From JAAGZL01 sp050290785 (lineage in GTDB: Bacteria > Pseudomonadota > Gammaproteobacteria > Chromatiales > Chromatiaceae), in contig JBNKIR010000048.1 of the NCBI GenBank assembly GCA_050290785.1, positions 29,787-93,786 of the forward strand: a DNA stretch of 64,000 bases, given 5' to 3'. Position 1 is the stretch's first letter; every line of letters begins with the position of its first letter. The position numbers and the translations under genes were made by a program. The notes beneath the pieces were generated by a model, which was not told where the DNA came from, ran no database searches, and was given only the letters and a program-made list of their open reading frames with translations. Below, in pieces: positions 8,505-17,189 of this stretch.

Positions 8505-9107
8505 CTATTGGGTTATCAGTAGTCTGACCGCAGTGCGGCCCATGTCATCGATATCTTTGGGGTCGATATAGATGCGGTCGTTCGACAGATGACACAGTCC
8601 GTGCAGCGTGGCCCATGTGACCTGGGCCAGGCGCAGTGCCGGTACGTTTTGTTTCAGCACCCCTTCCCGCTGTAGTTTTTCGATCTCTCCCAGCCAGAGT
8701 TTGAAGCTTGTCTTGGATACCTGGGACAGGTTCTCGGAGGGGGTGCCGTTTTTCCAGATGGTGCTTCCATACATGAGATCATACTGTTCCTTGTTCTCGG
8801 CGGCGAAGCGCAGAAAGGCCAGGATGAATCGCTCAAATTTCATGCTGGGGTCACTCTCGGTTGAGGTGACCAGTTCCCTTTCCAACAGGGCATCCTGCTG
8901 CATGAAGCCATCTTCCGCGATGGCGCATAGCAGCTCATTCTTATCCTTGAAGTGGTGGTAGGGCGCGGCCCGGGAAACATTGGTCTTTTCCGCGAGTTTT
9001 CTGATGCTGAGGGAGTTGAGCCCTGAGGTTTGCAGGATCTCCTTTGCCGCCATGATCAGGCCCTGGTGGAGATCGCCATGGTGGTAAGGTTGATGGTCCA
9101 TTTTCAT
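8505..9107 (-). CDS. TetR-family transcriptional repressor
   Basis: A 200-residue TetR-type regulator. The N-terminal helix-turn-helix is at about 15-60 (HGDLHQGLIMAAKEIL, SIRKLAEKTNVSRAAPYHHFKDKNELL), followed by an alpha-helical ligand domain. It is transcribed away from the dienoyl-CoA isomerase gene. Two identical TTGACATTGTCAA palindromes lie between the two genes, so it most likely represses itself and the downstream unsaturated acyl-CoA genes, probably released by an acyl-CoA. The ligand is inferred from gene context only. Confidence 0.92.
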   Translation of the reverse strand: MKMDHQPYHHGDLHQGLIMAAKEILQTSGLNSLSIRKLAEKTNVSRAAPYHHFKDKNELLCAIAEDGFMQQDALLERELVTSTESDPSMKFERFILAFLRFAAENKEQYDLMYGSTIWKNGTPSENLSQVSKTSFKLWLGEIEKLQREGVLKQNVPALRLAQVTWATLHGLCHLSNDRIYIDPKDIDDMGRTAVRLLITQ

Positions 9108-9130
9108 ATGGGCACGCTAGCAATTGCATC

Positions 9131-9171
9131 TTGACATTGTCAATTATTAGGTCCAATCTTGACATTGTCAA
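9131..9171. promoter_or_regulatory. tandem TetR operators overlapping divergent promoters
   Basis: TTGACATTGTCAA occurs twice, at 9131-9143 and 9159-9171, with centres 28 bp apart. The second copy is extended on its right by matching flanks (ATCTTGACA...TGTCAAGAT). Each half also reads as a -35 TTGACA hexamer. On the minus strand, TTGACA at 9171-9166 is followed 17 bases later by AATAAT, a good sigma-70 promoter for the regulator gene. Binding here would block transcription both ways. Confidence 0.8.
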
Positions 9172-9188
9172 GATGCGAGGGCAATCTC

Positions 9189-10037
9189 ATGGAATACAGT
9201 TCAATCAGTCTGGATTTTGCTGGTGCAATAGCCCATCTCCAGCTTATCCGTCCCCAATCGTACAACACCTTCAATCGCTCATTTTGGCGGGAGTGGCCCC
9301 AGGCCCTGGATGAGGTGGAGAGGGCCGAGGATGTCCGGGTGTTGGTTATCTCATCCACAGGAACCCACTTCTGCGCTGGCATGGATCTGGAGATATTTTC
9401 CAACCCGGATCCAAGGCTGTTCAGTGGCGAGCCGGCGCGGCGTGGAGAGTTTCTGCGGCGTCTGGTGCTGGAGTTGCAAGGGTACTTTACCCGGCTTGAA
9501 CGGTTACGCATGCCGGTCCTGGCGGCGATTCAGGGGGGGTGTATCGGCGGGGCCCTGGATCTGGTCTGTGCCTGCGATAGCCGATACTGCACGGAAGACG
9601 CATTCTTCACCATAAAGGAGACGGCCGTTGGGATGACCGCTGATCTGGGAACCCTGCAGCGCCTTCCATCGATGGTCAGTCCTGGTCTGGCCAGGGAACT
9701 GGCCTACACCTCACGTAAGATGGAGGCACAGGAGGCGTTGTCCAGTGGTCTGGTAAACAGGCTGTTCCCGGATACCGACCTGATGCTGAAAGGCGTTATG
9801 GATATCGCCCGGCAGATCGCCGCCAACTCACCGGTTGCGGTCATGGGTAGCAAGCTGATGCTGAACTATGCCAGAGACCACAGCGTTGCCGACTCCCTTG
9901 AGTATGTGGCCACCTGGCAGGCAGGCATGTTCCAGCAGGCCGATATCCTGGAGAGCTTTAGCGCCAAGGCACAGAAAAGGGAGACGGCCTTTCAGCCGCT
10001 CAATCCCATAGAGCCGCCCATGCCGGAAGATAAGTAA
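9189..10037 (+). CDS. delta(3,5)-delta(2,4)-dienoyl-CoA isomerase-like crotonase
   Basis: A 282-residue crotonase-fold enzyme. The oxyanion-hole segments are at HFCAGMDLEIF (about 60-70) and GGCIGGALDLVCACD (about 116-130). The stretch FFTIKETAVGMTADLGTLQR closely follows the mitochondrial dienoyl-CoA isomerase ECH1, and E144 and D152 have the same eight-residue spacing as that enzyme's catalytic Glu and Asp. It should convert 3,5-dienoyl-CoA to 2,4-dienoyl-CoA, the substrate of the reductase encoded next. The start at 9189 (ATG after GCGAGG) is preferred over an in-frame TTG inside the operator. A plain enoyl-CoA hydratase is less likely. Confidence 0.88.
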   Translation: MEYSSISLDFAGAIAHLQLIRPQSYNTFNRSFWREWPQALDEVERAEDVRVLVISSTGTHFCAGMDLEIFSNPDPRLFSGEPARRGEFLRRLVLELQGYFTRLERLRMPVLAAIQGGCIGGALDLVCACDSRYCTEDAFFTIKETAVGMTADLGTLQRLPSMVSPGLARELAYTSRKMEAQEALSSGLVNRLFPDTDLMLKGVMDIARQIAANSPVAVMGSKLMLNYARDHSVADSLEYVATWQAGMFQQADILESFSAKAQKRETAFQPLNPIEPPMPEDK

Positions 10038-10059
10038 CGCAACTTTGGATCAAGTAGAC

Positions 10060-12108
10060 ATGCTCGAGACATCATCAACTGACTATCCACATATCTTTCA
10101 ACCTCTGGACCTGGGCTTTACCACCCTCAAGAATAGAGTGCTCATGGGATCCATGCACCTGGGTCTGGAAGAGCTCCCCGGCGGATTCGAACGCATGGCG
10201 GCGTTCTATGCGGAGCGGGCCCGTGGCGGTGTTGCCTTGATCGTCACTGGTGGGATCGGCCCAAACCGTGAGGGTGCGGTGCATGCGAGCGCGGCCATCC
10301 TGGCGGAGAAATCCCAGCTGGCGGATCATCGCCTGATAACCGATGCGGTTCATGCGGAGGGCGGGAAGATCTGCATGCAGATCCTGCATACCGGCCGTTA
10401 CGCATTCAACGACAAACTGATCGCCCCGTCCGCGATCAAGGCGCCGATCAATCCATATACCCCCAGGGCGGTCACTGCCGAAGGAGTGCAGCAACAGATA
10501 GACGATTTCGTCAACTGCGCCGCCCTGGCGCAACAGGCCGGATATGACGGCGTGGAGATCATGGCATCAGAGGGTTACTTTCTGAACCAGTTCATCGTTA
10601 GTCGCACCAACCAGCGTGAGGACGAGTGGGGTGGTGACTACTCCCATCGAATGCGACTGCCGGTAGAGGTGGTGCGCAGGGTGCGCGCCAGGGTCGGTAC
10701 CGAGTTTATCATCATATTCCGTCTCTCCATGTTGGATCTGGTGGAGGCGGGCAGCACCTATGCAGAGGTCGTGGCCCTGGGCCGGGCGGTGGAACAGGCG
10801 GGTGCGACGCTGATCAACACCGGTATCGGCTGGCACGAGGCCCGTATCCCCACCATCGCCACCAAGGTGCCGCGTGCGGCCTTTACCTGGGTTACCGCCA
10901 AGGTGAAGCAGGGGTTGTCCATTCCGGTGATCACCTCCAATCGTATCAATATGCCGGATGTGGCCGAGGCCATCCTGAAGGATGGCAACGCCGACATGGT
11001 CTCCATGGCGCGTCCCTTTCTGGCCGATCCGGAATTTGTCATTAAGGCCGAGCAGGGGCGGGTGGATGAGATCAACACCTGCATCGCCTGCAACCAGGCC
11101 TGTCTGGACCATGTATTTGCCGGCAAGCTCACCAGTTGCCTGGTCAACCCTCGGGCCTGTCATGAGACAGAAATAGAGATCAGGGCTACAGATGCACCTC
11201 AGAGGCTGGCCGTGGTGGGTGCCGGACCTGCCGGTCTCGCCTTTGCCATCACTGCCGCCAGATGCGGGCATAAGGTCACCCTGTTTGATGCCGCCGATGA
11301 GATCGGTGGGCAGTTGAATCTGGCTAAGAGGATACCGGGGAAACAGGAGTTCTATGAGACCCTGCGCTACTTTCGTCGGCAACTGGAGCTGTCCGGGGTT
11401 GAGGTCAGGTTGGGGCGTGCGGCAGGGGCTGAGGATCTGAATGGCGGTGATTTTGATCAGGCCATACTCGCCAGCGGGGTTCTGCCGCGGGTCCCGGATA
11501 TTGCCGGCATTGAGCATGAGAAGGTCCTCTCCTATATCGATGTGATCAAGGGCGCCGAAGTTGGACCCAGGGCCGCGGTCATCGGTGCCGGGGGGATAGG
11601 GTTTGATATCTGCGAGCTGCTGACCCATGGCTATGAGGACAGCAGCAAGGATATAAAGACCTTCATGCACAAATGGGGTGTGGACATGTCCCTCAAGGCC
11701 AGGGGGGGTGTCACCGGCGTGCCCAGAAGGGTGGAGAAATCTCCGCGCCAGGTCTATCTGCTGCAACGCAAGGCTACCAAGGTCGGTGCCGGGCTGGGTA
11801 AGACCACCGGATGGATCCATCGGGCCGATCTGCAGATGAAGCATGTGGAGATGATCAATAAGTGTGAATACACCAGGATCGATGATGATGGCCTGCATCT
11901 GTTGATCGATGGGGAACCAAGACTGCTGATGGTGGATAATATAGTCATCTGTGCCGGACAGGAGCCGAGACGTGAGCTGCAGGATGTGGTAAATATCCCT
12001 GTACATATAATCGGCGGCGCGGATGTGGCGGCGGAACTGGATGCCAAGCGCGCTATCGAGCAGGGAGTTCGTCTGGCAGTCGATTTAACCGGCCAACAAC
12101 ATAACTAG
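10060..12108 (+). CDS. fadH: 2,4-dienoyl-CoA reductase (NADPH)
   Basis: An iron-sulfur flavoenzyme that reduces 2,4-dienoyl-CoA so polyunsaturated chains can finish beta-oxidation. An N-terminal TIM barrel carries the proton-donor pair seen in E. coli FadH, a tyrosine in ASEGYFLNQF and a histidine in GIGWHEARIPT. Next come the 4Fe-4S ligands CIACNQACLD...C and the NPRACHE segment. A Rossmann domain with VVGAGPAGLAFAI follows. The 682 residues are close to E. coli's 672. ATG 10060 is chosen; an in-frame TTG at 10045 would add five residues. It is co-oriented with, and 22 bases after, the isomerase. Confidence 0.94.
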   Translation: MLETSSTDYPHIFQPLDLGFTTLKNRVLMGSMHLGLEELPGGFERMAAFYAERARGGVALIVTGGIGPNREGAVHASAAILAEKSQLADHRLITDAVHAEGGKICMQILHTGRYAFNDKLIAPSAIKAPINPYTPRAVTAEGVQQQIDDFVNCAALAQQAGYDGVEIMASEGYFLNQFIVSRTNQREDEWGGDYSHRMRLPVEVVRRVRARVGTEFIIIFRLSMLDLVEAGSTYAEVVALGRAVEQAGATLINTGIGWHEARIPTIATKVPRAAFTWVTAKVKQGLSIPVITSNRINMPDVAEAILKDGNADMVSMARPFLADPEFVIKAEQGRVDEINTCIACNQACLDHVFAGKLTSCLVNPRACHETEIEIRATDAPQRLAVVGAGPAGLAFAITAARCGHKVTLFDAADEIGGQLNLAKRIPGKQEFYETLRYFRRQLELSGVEVRLGRAAGAEDLNGGDFDQAILASGVLPRVPDIAGIEHEKVLSYIDVIKGAEVGPRAAVIGAGGIGFDICELLTHGYEDSSKDIKTFMHKWGVDMSLKARGGVTGVPRRVEKSPRQVYLLQRKATKVGAGLGKTTGWIHRADLQMKHVEMINKCEYTRIDDDGLHLLIDGEPRLLMVDNIVICAGQEPRRELQDVVNIPVHIIGGADVAAELDAKRAIEQGVRLAVDLTGQQHN

Positions 12109-12114
12109 AAACAT

Positions 12115-13200
12115 ATGAGTGAAGCTATGAGATATGCTGCGATTACCGGCTGGGGAAAGTGTCTCCCGCCTGCCGTTTTGACTAATGACGACCTTGCCAC
12201 CTTCCTGGATACGGACGACGAATGGATTAGAAAGCGCACCGGGATGCAGGAGCGCCGCATCTCTCACGTGCATCTCTCACAATTGGCCAGCGTTGCGGCA
12301 CAAAGGGCATTGGCGGCAGCAGGTAAGAGCGCGCAGGACGTGGATCTGATCATATTGGGCACCACTACACCGGATAGCATCTGTCCCAATACCGCATCAG
12401 GCGTGCAGAAATATATAGACGCAAAGAATGCAGCCTGTATGGATGTCAGCACCGCCTGCACCAGTGGTCTCTATGCCTTGACCGTGGCCAACAGCATGAT
12501 CCGTTCCGGGGTGGTAAACAACGCCCTGGTGATCGGGGCCGAGGTCATCTCGCCCTTGATGGATTGGGAAAACCGCAACGTGGCAGTGTTGTTCGGTGAC
12601 GGTGCCGCCGCCTTTTTTCTTGAGGCCAGTACGGAGAGGCAGGGGGTAATGGCGGAGTCTCTGGGTTGTTTTGGCGAGGTGAGAGAGATTCTGAGCTTGC
12701 GCGGCTGGGGGTCTGAGCATGCCAATGAGGGCATAATGCTAGGCGATACCAAATGGATGTTTGAGGGCAAGGAGATATTCAAGCGGGCGGTCACCGGAAT
12801 GGCGGATGCGTGTACGGATGTGCTGGCCAAGGTCGGGTTGTCCATAGATGAAGTCGATTTGGTAGTGCCGCATCAGGCCAATCTGCGCATCATAGATGCA
12901 TTGGCAAGCAAGACGGGAGCGCCATCAGAGAAGGTGTTCGTAAACATACACCGCTACGGCAATATGTCGGCGGCGACCGCTCCCATAGCCTTGATTGAGG
13001 CGGTGGAAGAGGGTCGGGTAAAGCCGGGGGATAAGATCCTGATGCCGGCCTTCGGTGGTGGCCTGACCTGGAGTGCACATCTGCTGGAGTGGGGTGAAAG
13101 GACCAAGCCGTTGGCTGAATCGGATGCCGAACTGCCGCCATGCGACAAATCCGCGCTGGAACTGGTACAGGAGATTAGGCGACGCAAGGGTAAGGTCTGA
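12115..13200 (+). CDS. 3-oxoacyl-ACP synthase III (KAS III/FabH)-family protein
   Basis: A 361-residue thiolase-fold condensing enzyme. The Cys-His-Asn triad is complete: MDVSTACTSGLYAL (Cys near 114), VVPHQANLRI (His near 255) and NIHRYGNMSAATAP (Asn near 285). A short C-terminal tail extends beyond normal FabH. ATG 12127 (MRYAAITGWGK) is an equally plausible start. It begins six bases after fadH, so it belongs to the TetR-controlled unit. In Pseudomonas aeruginosa a KAS III (PA3286) condenses beta-oxidation-derived octanoyl-CoA with malonyl-ACP. A similar shunt is possible here but unproven. Confidence 0.88.
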   Translation: MSEAMRYAAITGWGKCLPPAVLTNDDLATFLDTDDEWIRKRTGMQERRISHVHLSQLASVAAQRALAAAGKSAQDVDLIILGTTTPDSICPNTASGVQKYIDAKNAACMDVSTACTSGLYALTVANSMIRSGVVNNALVIGAEVISPLMDWENRNVAVLFGDGAAAFFLEASTERQGVMAESLGCFGEVREILSLRGWGSEHANEGIMLGDTKWMFEGKEIFKRAVTGMADACTDVLAKVGLSIDEVDLVVPHQANLRIIDALASKTGAPSEKVFVNIHRYGNMSAATAPIALIEAVEEGRVKPGDKILMPAFGGGLTWSAHLLEWGERTKPLAESDAELPPCDKSALELVQEIRRRKGKV

Positions 13201-13230
13201 TCCAAATAGCGCTTACTTAAGGAAAATCAG

Positions 13231-13334
13231 GCCGCAAAAAACGCCAATTACCGCAAAATTCTGCAAATGATTTCCACTCGATAGCGCTTTAGTAATGTGC
13301 GTGGATTCGCGATTATTGGCGTTCATTTGCGGCT
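13231..13334. repeat. MITE-like copy of the CGCAAAT repeat family
   Basis: Imperfect inverted arms bound about 104 bases: GCCGCAAAAAACGCCAATTA from 13231 and, at the other end, the complement of a near-identical segment (ATTGGCGTTCATTTGCGGC, ending about 13333). The units CCGCAAA, TGCAAATGA and CGTTCATTTGCGG are shared with the 52-bp inverted repeats at 36470 and 40798. The rest of 13201-13521 shows no gene. The promoter of miaB must lie to the right of this element or within it. Confidence 0.65.
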
Positions 13335-13521
13335 GATCTTCTAGAGGTTGGCCACACTTGCTGGATATAAGCTTCAGCACCTTAAGATAAGCGCCATTCA
13401 TGACTTATCCCAAATCTCCATTATTCCCTGAGGTGAGAGTGGCTTAAAAGTTAGTCTGAACTGGAAAAAATCCCCATCTGGATGTAATCTAACGCCCCTT
13501 TTTCAAAGCTCTGTGGTGCCC

Positions 13522-14874
13522 ATGTCCGGGAAACTATTTATCAAGACCTTCGGTTGTCAGATGAACGAGTACGACTCCGCCAAGATTGCGGATCTGCTCA
13601 GTGAGTCCCATGGCTACGAACTGACCGAACGGGCGGAGGAGGCGGATCTCCTGCTGCTCAACACCTGTTCCATCCGTGAGAAGGCCCAGGAAAAGGTGTT
13701 CTCCCAACTGGGACGCTGGCGTCCCTGGAAGGTGAAGCGGCCTGATCTGATACTGGGTGTGGGTGGTTGTGTGGCCAGTCAGGAGGGAGACGCCATCCGT
13801 GAGCGGGCCCCCTATGTGGATCTGATATTCGGTCCCCAGACCCTGCACCGCCTGCCGCAGATGCTGGACAGCGCCAGAAAGGAGCATGCCCCGGTCATCG
13901 ACATCAGCTTTCCTGAAATAGAGAAATTTGACCGCCTGGCCGAGCCCAGGGCAGACGGCCCCTCCGCCTTTGTCTCCGTGATGGAGGGGTGTTCCAAATA
14001 TTGCACCTACTGTGTGGTCCCCTACACCCGGGGTGAGGAGATCAGCCGTCCCTTTGACGACGTGATCGCCGAGGTGACCAAGCTGGCGCACCAGGGGGTG
14101 CGGGAGGTAAACCTGCTGGGCCAGAACGTGAATGCCTACCGCGGTCTGATGGACGATGGCGAGAGCGCCGACCTGGCCCTGCTGATCCACGCGGTGGCCG
14201 GGGTGGATGGCATCGAGCGTATCCGCTTCACTACATCCCATCCGGTGGAGTTCTCCGACAGCCTGATCGAGGCGTTCGGCGAGGTGCCGGAGCTGGTGAG
14301 CCATCTGCACCTGCCGGTGCAGTCCGGTTCGGATCGTATCCTGGCGCTGATGAAGCGTGGCCACTCTGCCTTCGAATATAAGGCCAAGATCAAACGACTG
14401 CGTGAGGTGCGGCCCGATATCAGCCTCTCCTCCGATTTTATCGTGGGCTTTCCCGGCGAGAGCGACGATGACTTTGAGCGCACCATGGATCTGATCGAGG
14501 GCATCGGCTTCGATTACTCCTTCAGCTTCCTCTTCAGCGCCCGCCCCGGTACCCCGGCCGCGGAATATCCGGACGACATCCCGCTAGAGATTAAACAGCA
14601 ACGCCTGGAACGGCTGCAGCGGCGTATCAACGAGCAGGCCCAGCAGATAAGCCGGCGTATGGTGGGGACGGTGCAGCGGGTGTTGGTGGAGCGGGTATCG
14701 CGCAAAGACAGCGACAAACTGGCCGGACGTACAGAGAACAACCGGGTGGTGAATTTCTCCGGACCGCAGGAATTGATCGGTGAGTTCGTGGATCTCACCA
14801 TCACCGAGGCCCTGCCCAATTCCCTACGCGGTGAGCTGGCGCATGGGCTAATATTAAAAGATGGAAGCCAATAA
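13522..14874 (+). CDS. miaB: tRNA-2-methylthio-N6-dimethylallyladenosine synthase
   Basis: This radical-SAM methylthiotransferase modifies A37 of tRNAs reading UNN codons. The N-terminal UPF0004 domain has the three cluster cysteines (FGCQMNEYDS, LLNTCSIREKAQEK, VGGCVASQEG). The radical-SAM motif is CSKYCTYCVVPYTRG near residue 155. A C-terminal TRAM domain ends the 450-residue protein. ATG 13522 is preferred to a GTG at 13513 because MSGKLFIKTFGCQ is the standard start. It heads the miaB-ybeZ-ybeY-corC-lnt cluster. Confidence 0.97.
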   Translation: MSGKLFIKTFGCQMNEYDSAKIADLLSESHGYELTERAEEADLLLLNTCSIREKAQEKVFSQLGRWRPWKVKRPDLILGVGGCVASQEGDAIRERAPYVDLIFGPQTLHRLPQMLDSARKEHAPVIDISFPEIEKFDRLAEPRADGPSAFVSVMEGCSKYCTYCVVPYTRGEEISRPFDDVIAEVTKLAHQGVREVNLLGQNVNAYRGLMDDGESADLALLIHAVAGVDGIERIRFTTSHPVEFSDSLIEAFGEVPELVSHLHLPVQSGSDRILALMKRGHSAFEYKAKIKRLREVRPDISLSSDFIVGFPGESDDDFERTMDLIEGIGFDYSFSFLFSARPGTPAAEYPDDIPLEIKQQRLERLQRRINEQAQQISRRMVGTVQRVLVERVSRKDSDKLAGRTENNRVVNFSGPQELIGEFVDLTITEALPNSLRGELAHGLILKDGSQ

Positions 14875-14882
14875 CGAACGAC

Positions 14883-15866
14883 GTGTCTGAACATCCCGAA
14901 TCAATAGATCTGGTACTCACCCCGGAAGACAACCACCGATTGTCCAATCTCTGCGGACAGTTGGATCAGAACCTGCGCCAGATCGAGCGGCGCCTGGGGC
15001 TGGAGATCAACAATCGCGGCAACAGGTTTCGTCTCATCGGCGAACCCGAGGCCACCCGCGCCTGTTCTGAGGTGTTGAAAGGGCTGTATGCCACATCGGA
15101 AAATGAGGTGCTTACCCCGGAACTGGTTCACCTCTATCTGCAGGAGTCCGGCATCGAAGAGCTCCTGCGCGATGAGGTGGAGAAGGATGTCCCTGAGGTG
15201 GTGATCAAGACCAAGCGCGGCATGGTGCGGGCGCGTGGCCCCAATCAGAAGGAGTACCTGCATCGCATCGTCACCCACGACATAAATTTCGGTGTCGGTC
15301 CTGCCGGTACCGGCAAGACCTATCTGGCGGTGGCCTGTGCGGTGGAGGCCCTGGAACGGGATAAGGTCAGACGGGTGCTGCTGGTGCGTCCGGCGGTGGA
15401 GGCAGGGGAGAAGCTGGGGTTTCTGCCCGGCGATCTGGCCGATAAGATCGACCCCTATCTGCGTCCACTGTATGACGCCCTGTATGAGATGCTGGGTTTC
15501 GAGCGGGTGGCCAAGCTGATCGAGCGTAACGTGATCGAGGTGGCCCCTCTGGCCTATATGCGCGGACGTACCCTGAACGACTCCTTTATCATCCTGGACG
15601 AGGCCCAGAACACCACGCCGGAGCAGATGAAGATGTTCCTGACCCGTATCGGTTTCGGCTCCACTGCGGTGATCACCGGGGATGTCACCCAGGTCGATCT
15701 GCCGCGCGGGCAGCGTTCCGGGCTACGTGAGGCGTCCGAGGTGCTTGCGGACGTGGACGGCATCAGCTTTACCTTCTTCAACTCGCGGGATGTGGTGCGG
15801 CATCCCCTGGTGCTGCGTATCGTAAACGCCTATGAGGAGCATGAGTGCGACAAGGAGAGCCGGTGA
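14883..15866 (+). CDS. ybeZ: PhoH-like ATPase (YbeZ)
   Basis: A 327-residue PhoH-family ATPase with Walker A VGPAGTGKTYLAV (about 138-150) and Walker B SFIILDEAQNTT (about 235-246). In gammaproteobacteria it works with the endoribonuclease YbeY in rRNA maturation and quality control. It starts with GTG eight bases after miaB. Its TGA overlaps the GTG of ybeY in a GTGA junction, so the two products are coupled. Confidence 0.95.
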   Translation: MSEHPESIDLVLTPEDNHRLSNLCGQLDQNLRQIERRLGLEINNRGNRFRLIGEPEATRACSEVLKGLYATSENEVLTPELVHLYLQESGIEELLRDEVEKDVPEVVIKTKRGMVRARGPNQKEYLHRIVTHDINFGVGPAGTGKTYLAVACAVEALERDKVRRVLLVRPAVEAGEKLGFLPGDLADKIDPYLRPLYDALYEMLGFERVAKLIERNVIEVAPLAYMRGRTLNDSFIILDEAQNTTPEQMKMFLTRIGFGSTAVITGDVTQVDLPRGQRSGLREASEVLADVDGISFTFFNSRDVVRHPLVLRIVNAYEEHECDKESR

Positions 15867-16330
15867 AGCTGGAGCTGGAGATCCAAGACGCCACGGAGTT
15901 GGACGATATCCCCACGCGGGAGAGCTTTAGCGCATGGTCCCTGGCCGCCATGGACGGGGTGCGGGAGCGGGCCGAGATAGTGATCCGCCTGGTGGACGAG
16001 GCGGAGAGCCGCGAGCTGAATCGAACATATCGAGGTAAGGACCGTCCCACCAACGTCCTCTCCTTTCCATCCGACCTGCCCGAGATCGTCGCTAGCGACC
16101 TGTTGGGTGATCTGGTCATCTGTGCCCCAGTGGTGCTGCGTGAGGCCCGGGAGCAGGGCAAGAGTGCGGATCAGCACTGGGCACACATGGTTGTACATGG
16201 GGTATTGCATCTCTTAGGATATGATCATCTGGACGAAGACGATGCTGAAACCATGGAACAGCTGGAGATAGAAGTGATGGCAGGACTTGGATTCCAAGAC
16301 CCATATAAAGAAGCAGCAGCAGATGAGTAA
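15863..16330 (+). CDS. ybeY: endoribonuclease YbeY (rRNA maturation factor)
   Basis: A 155-residue metalloendoribonuclease. The zinc motif H-G-V-L-H-L-L-G-Y-D-H is seen at about 117-127. The start is GTG 15863, with AAGGAG six bases upstream; the frame is open further upstream, but without a comparable ribosome site. It overlaps ybeZ by four bases and corC by eight, the tight packing typical of this operon. Confidence 0.96.
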   Translation: MKLELEIQDATELDDIPTRESFSAWSLAAMDGVRERAEIVIRLVDEAESRELNRTYRGKDRPTNVLSFPSDLPEIVASDLLGDLVICAPVVLREAREQGKSADQHWAHMVVHGVLHLLGYDHLDEDDAETMEQLEIEVMAGLGFQDPYKEAAADE

Positions 16331-17171
16331 CGACGAACCCGGCGGAGGTTTTATCCTTAGGCGCTGGCTGAAGAGATTGGCCCGGGTGTTCAAAGAAGGG
16401 CCGGAGAACCGTGAGCAGCTGATCGCCCTGTTAAAAGAGGCCAAGGCGCAACACCTGTTGGACGCGGAGGCCCTCTCCATGATGGAGGGCGCCCTGCAGG
16501 TATCTGAGTTGCGGGTGCGGGATATCATGATCCCACGGGCCCAGATGACGGTGATCCACCGGGATGATCAGCTGGAAACAATCCTGCCGGTGGTTATAGA
16601 CTCCGCCCACTCCCGCTTTCCCGTGATCGACGATGATCGCAGTGAGGTGATCGGGATCCTTCTGGCCAAAGACCTTCTGGCCTATTGCGGTAATGGCAGC
16701 AAGCGTTTCTATGTGCGTGATCTGCTGCGGGCCGCCGTGTTCGTGCCCGAGAGCAAGCGCCTCAACGTGTTGTTGAACGAGTTTCGGGCCAACCGCAACC
16801 ACATGGCCATAGTGGTGGACGAGTATGGAGATGCGGCCGGGCTGGTGACCATTGAGGATGTACTGGAACAGATCGTGGGTGAGATAGAGGACGAACACGA
16901 TTTTGACGATGCCGCCGTCATACTCAAGCGCAGTGAGACGGAATACACCATAAAGGCCCACACCCCCATTGAGGACTTCAACGAATATTTCGGTGTAGAG
17001 CTGGATGCGGGGGAGTTCGATACCATGGCCGGTCTGGTCACCAATGCCATGGGGCATATGCCCAAGCGGGGTGAGCGGGTGGATATAGATCGATTCAGAT
17101 TCAAGGTGCTGCGGGCGGACAGTCGCCGTATCCACCTGCTTGAGATGCGTCTGTTGCCAAAGGATGAGTAA
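16323..17171 (+). CDS. corC: CorC/YbeX-type CBS-domain transporter-associated protein
   Basis: A 282-residue protein with two CBS domains. IMIPRAQMTVIHRDD opens the first near residue 60; VDEYGDAAGLVTIEDVLEQIVGEIEDE closes the second. The C-terminal CorC_HlyC domain (FDTMAGLVTNAMGHMPKRGE) follows. In E. coli it has been linked to CorA-mediated magnesium/cobalt efflux and to ribosome metabolism through its operon. ATG 16323 overlaps the ybeY stop. Confidence 0.94.
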   Translation: MSNDEPGGGFILRRWLKRLARVFKEGPENREQLIALLKEAKAQHLLDAEALSMMEGALQVSELRVRDIMIPRAQMTVIHRDDQLETILPVVIDSAHSRFPVIDDDRSEVIGILLAKDLLAYCGNGSKRFYVRDLLRAAVFVPESKRLNVLLNEFRANRNHMAIVVDEYGDAAGLVTIEDVLEQIVGEIEDEHDFDDAAVILKRSETEYTIKAHTPIEDFNEYFGVELDAGEFDTMAGLVTNAMGHMPKRGERVDIDRFRFKVLRADSRRIHLLEMRLLPKDE

Positions 17172-17189
17172 TCTGCAACCGTAAGACGC

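Noticed and set aside
9159..9188. TTG start ten codons earlier for the dienoyl-CoA isomerase
   Set aside because: That stretch is the second TetR operator; ATG 9189 has its own GAGG site and fits family length.
10567..12006. 479-codon open frame on the minus strand
   Set aside because: Antisense of fadH, with a His/Gly/Gln-rich shadow composition.
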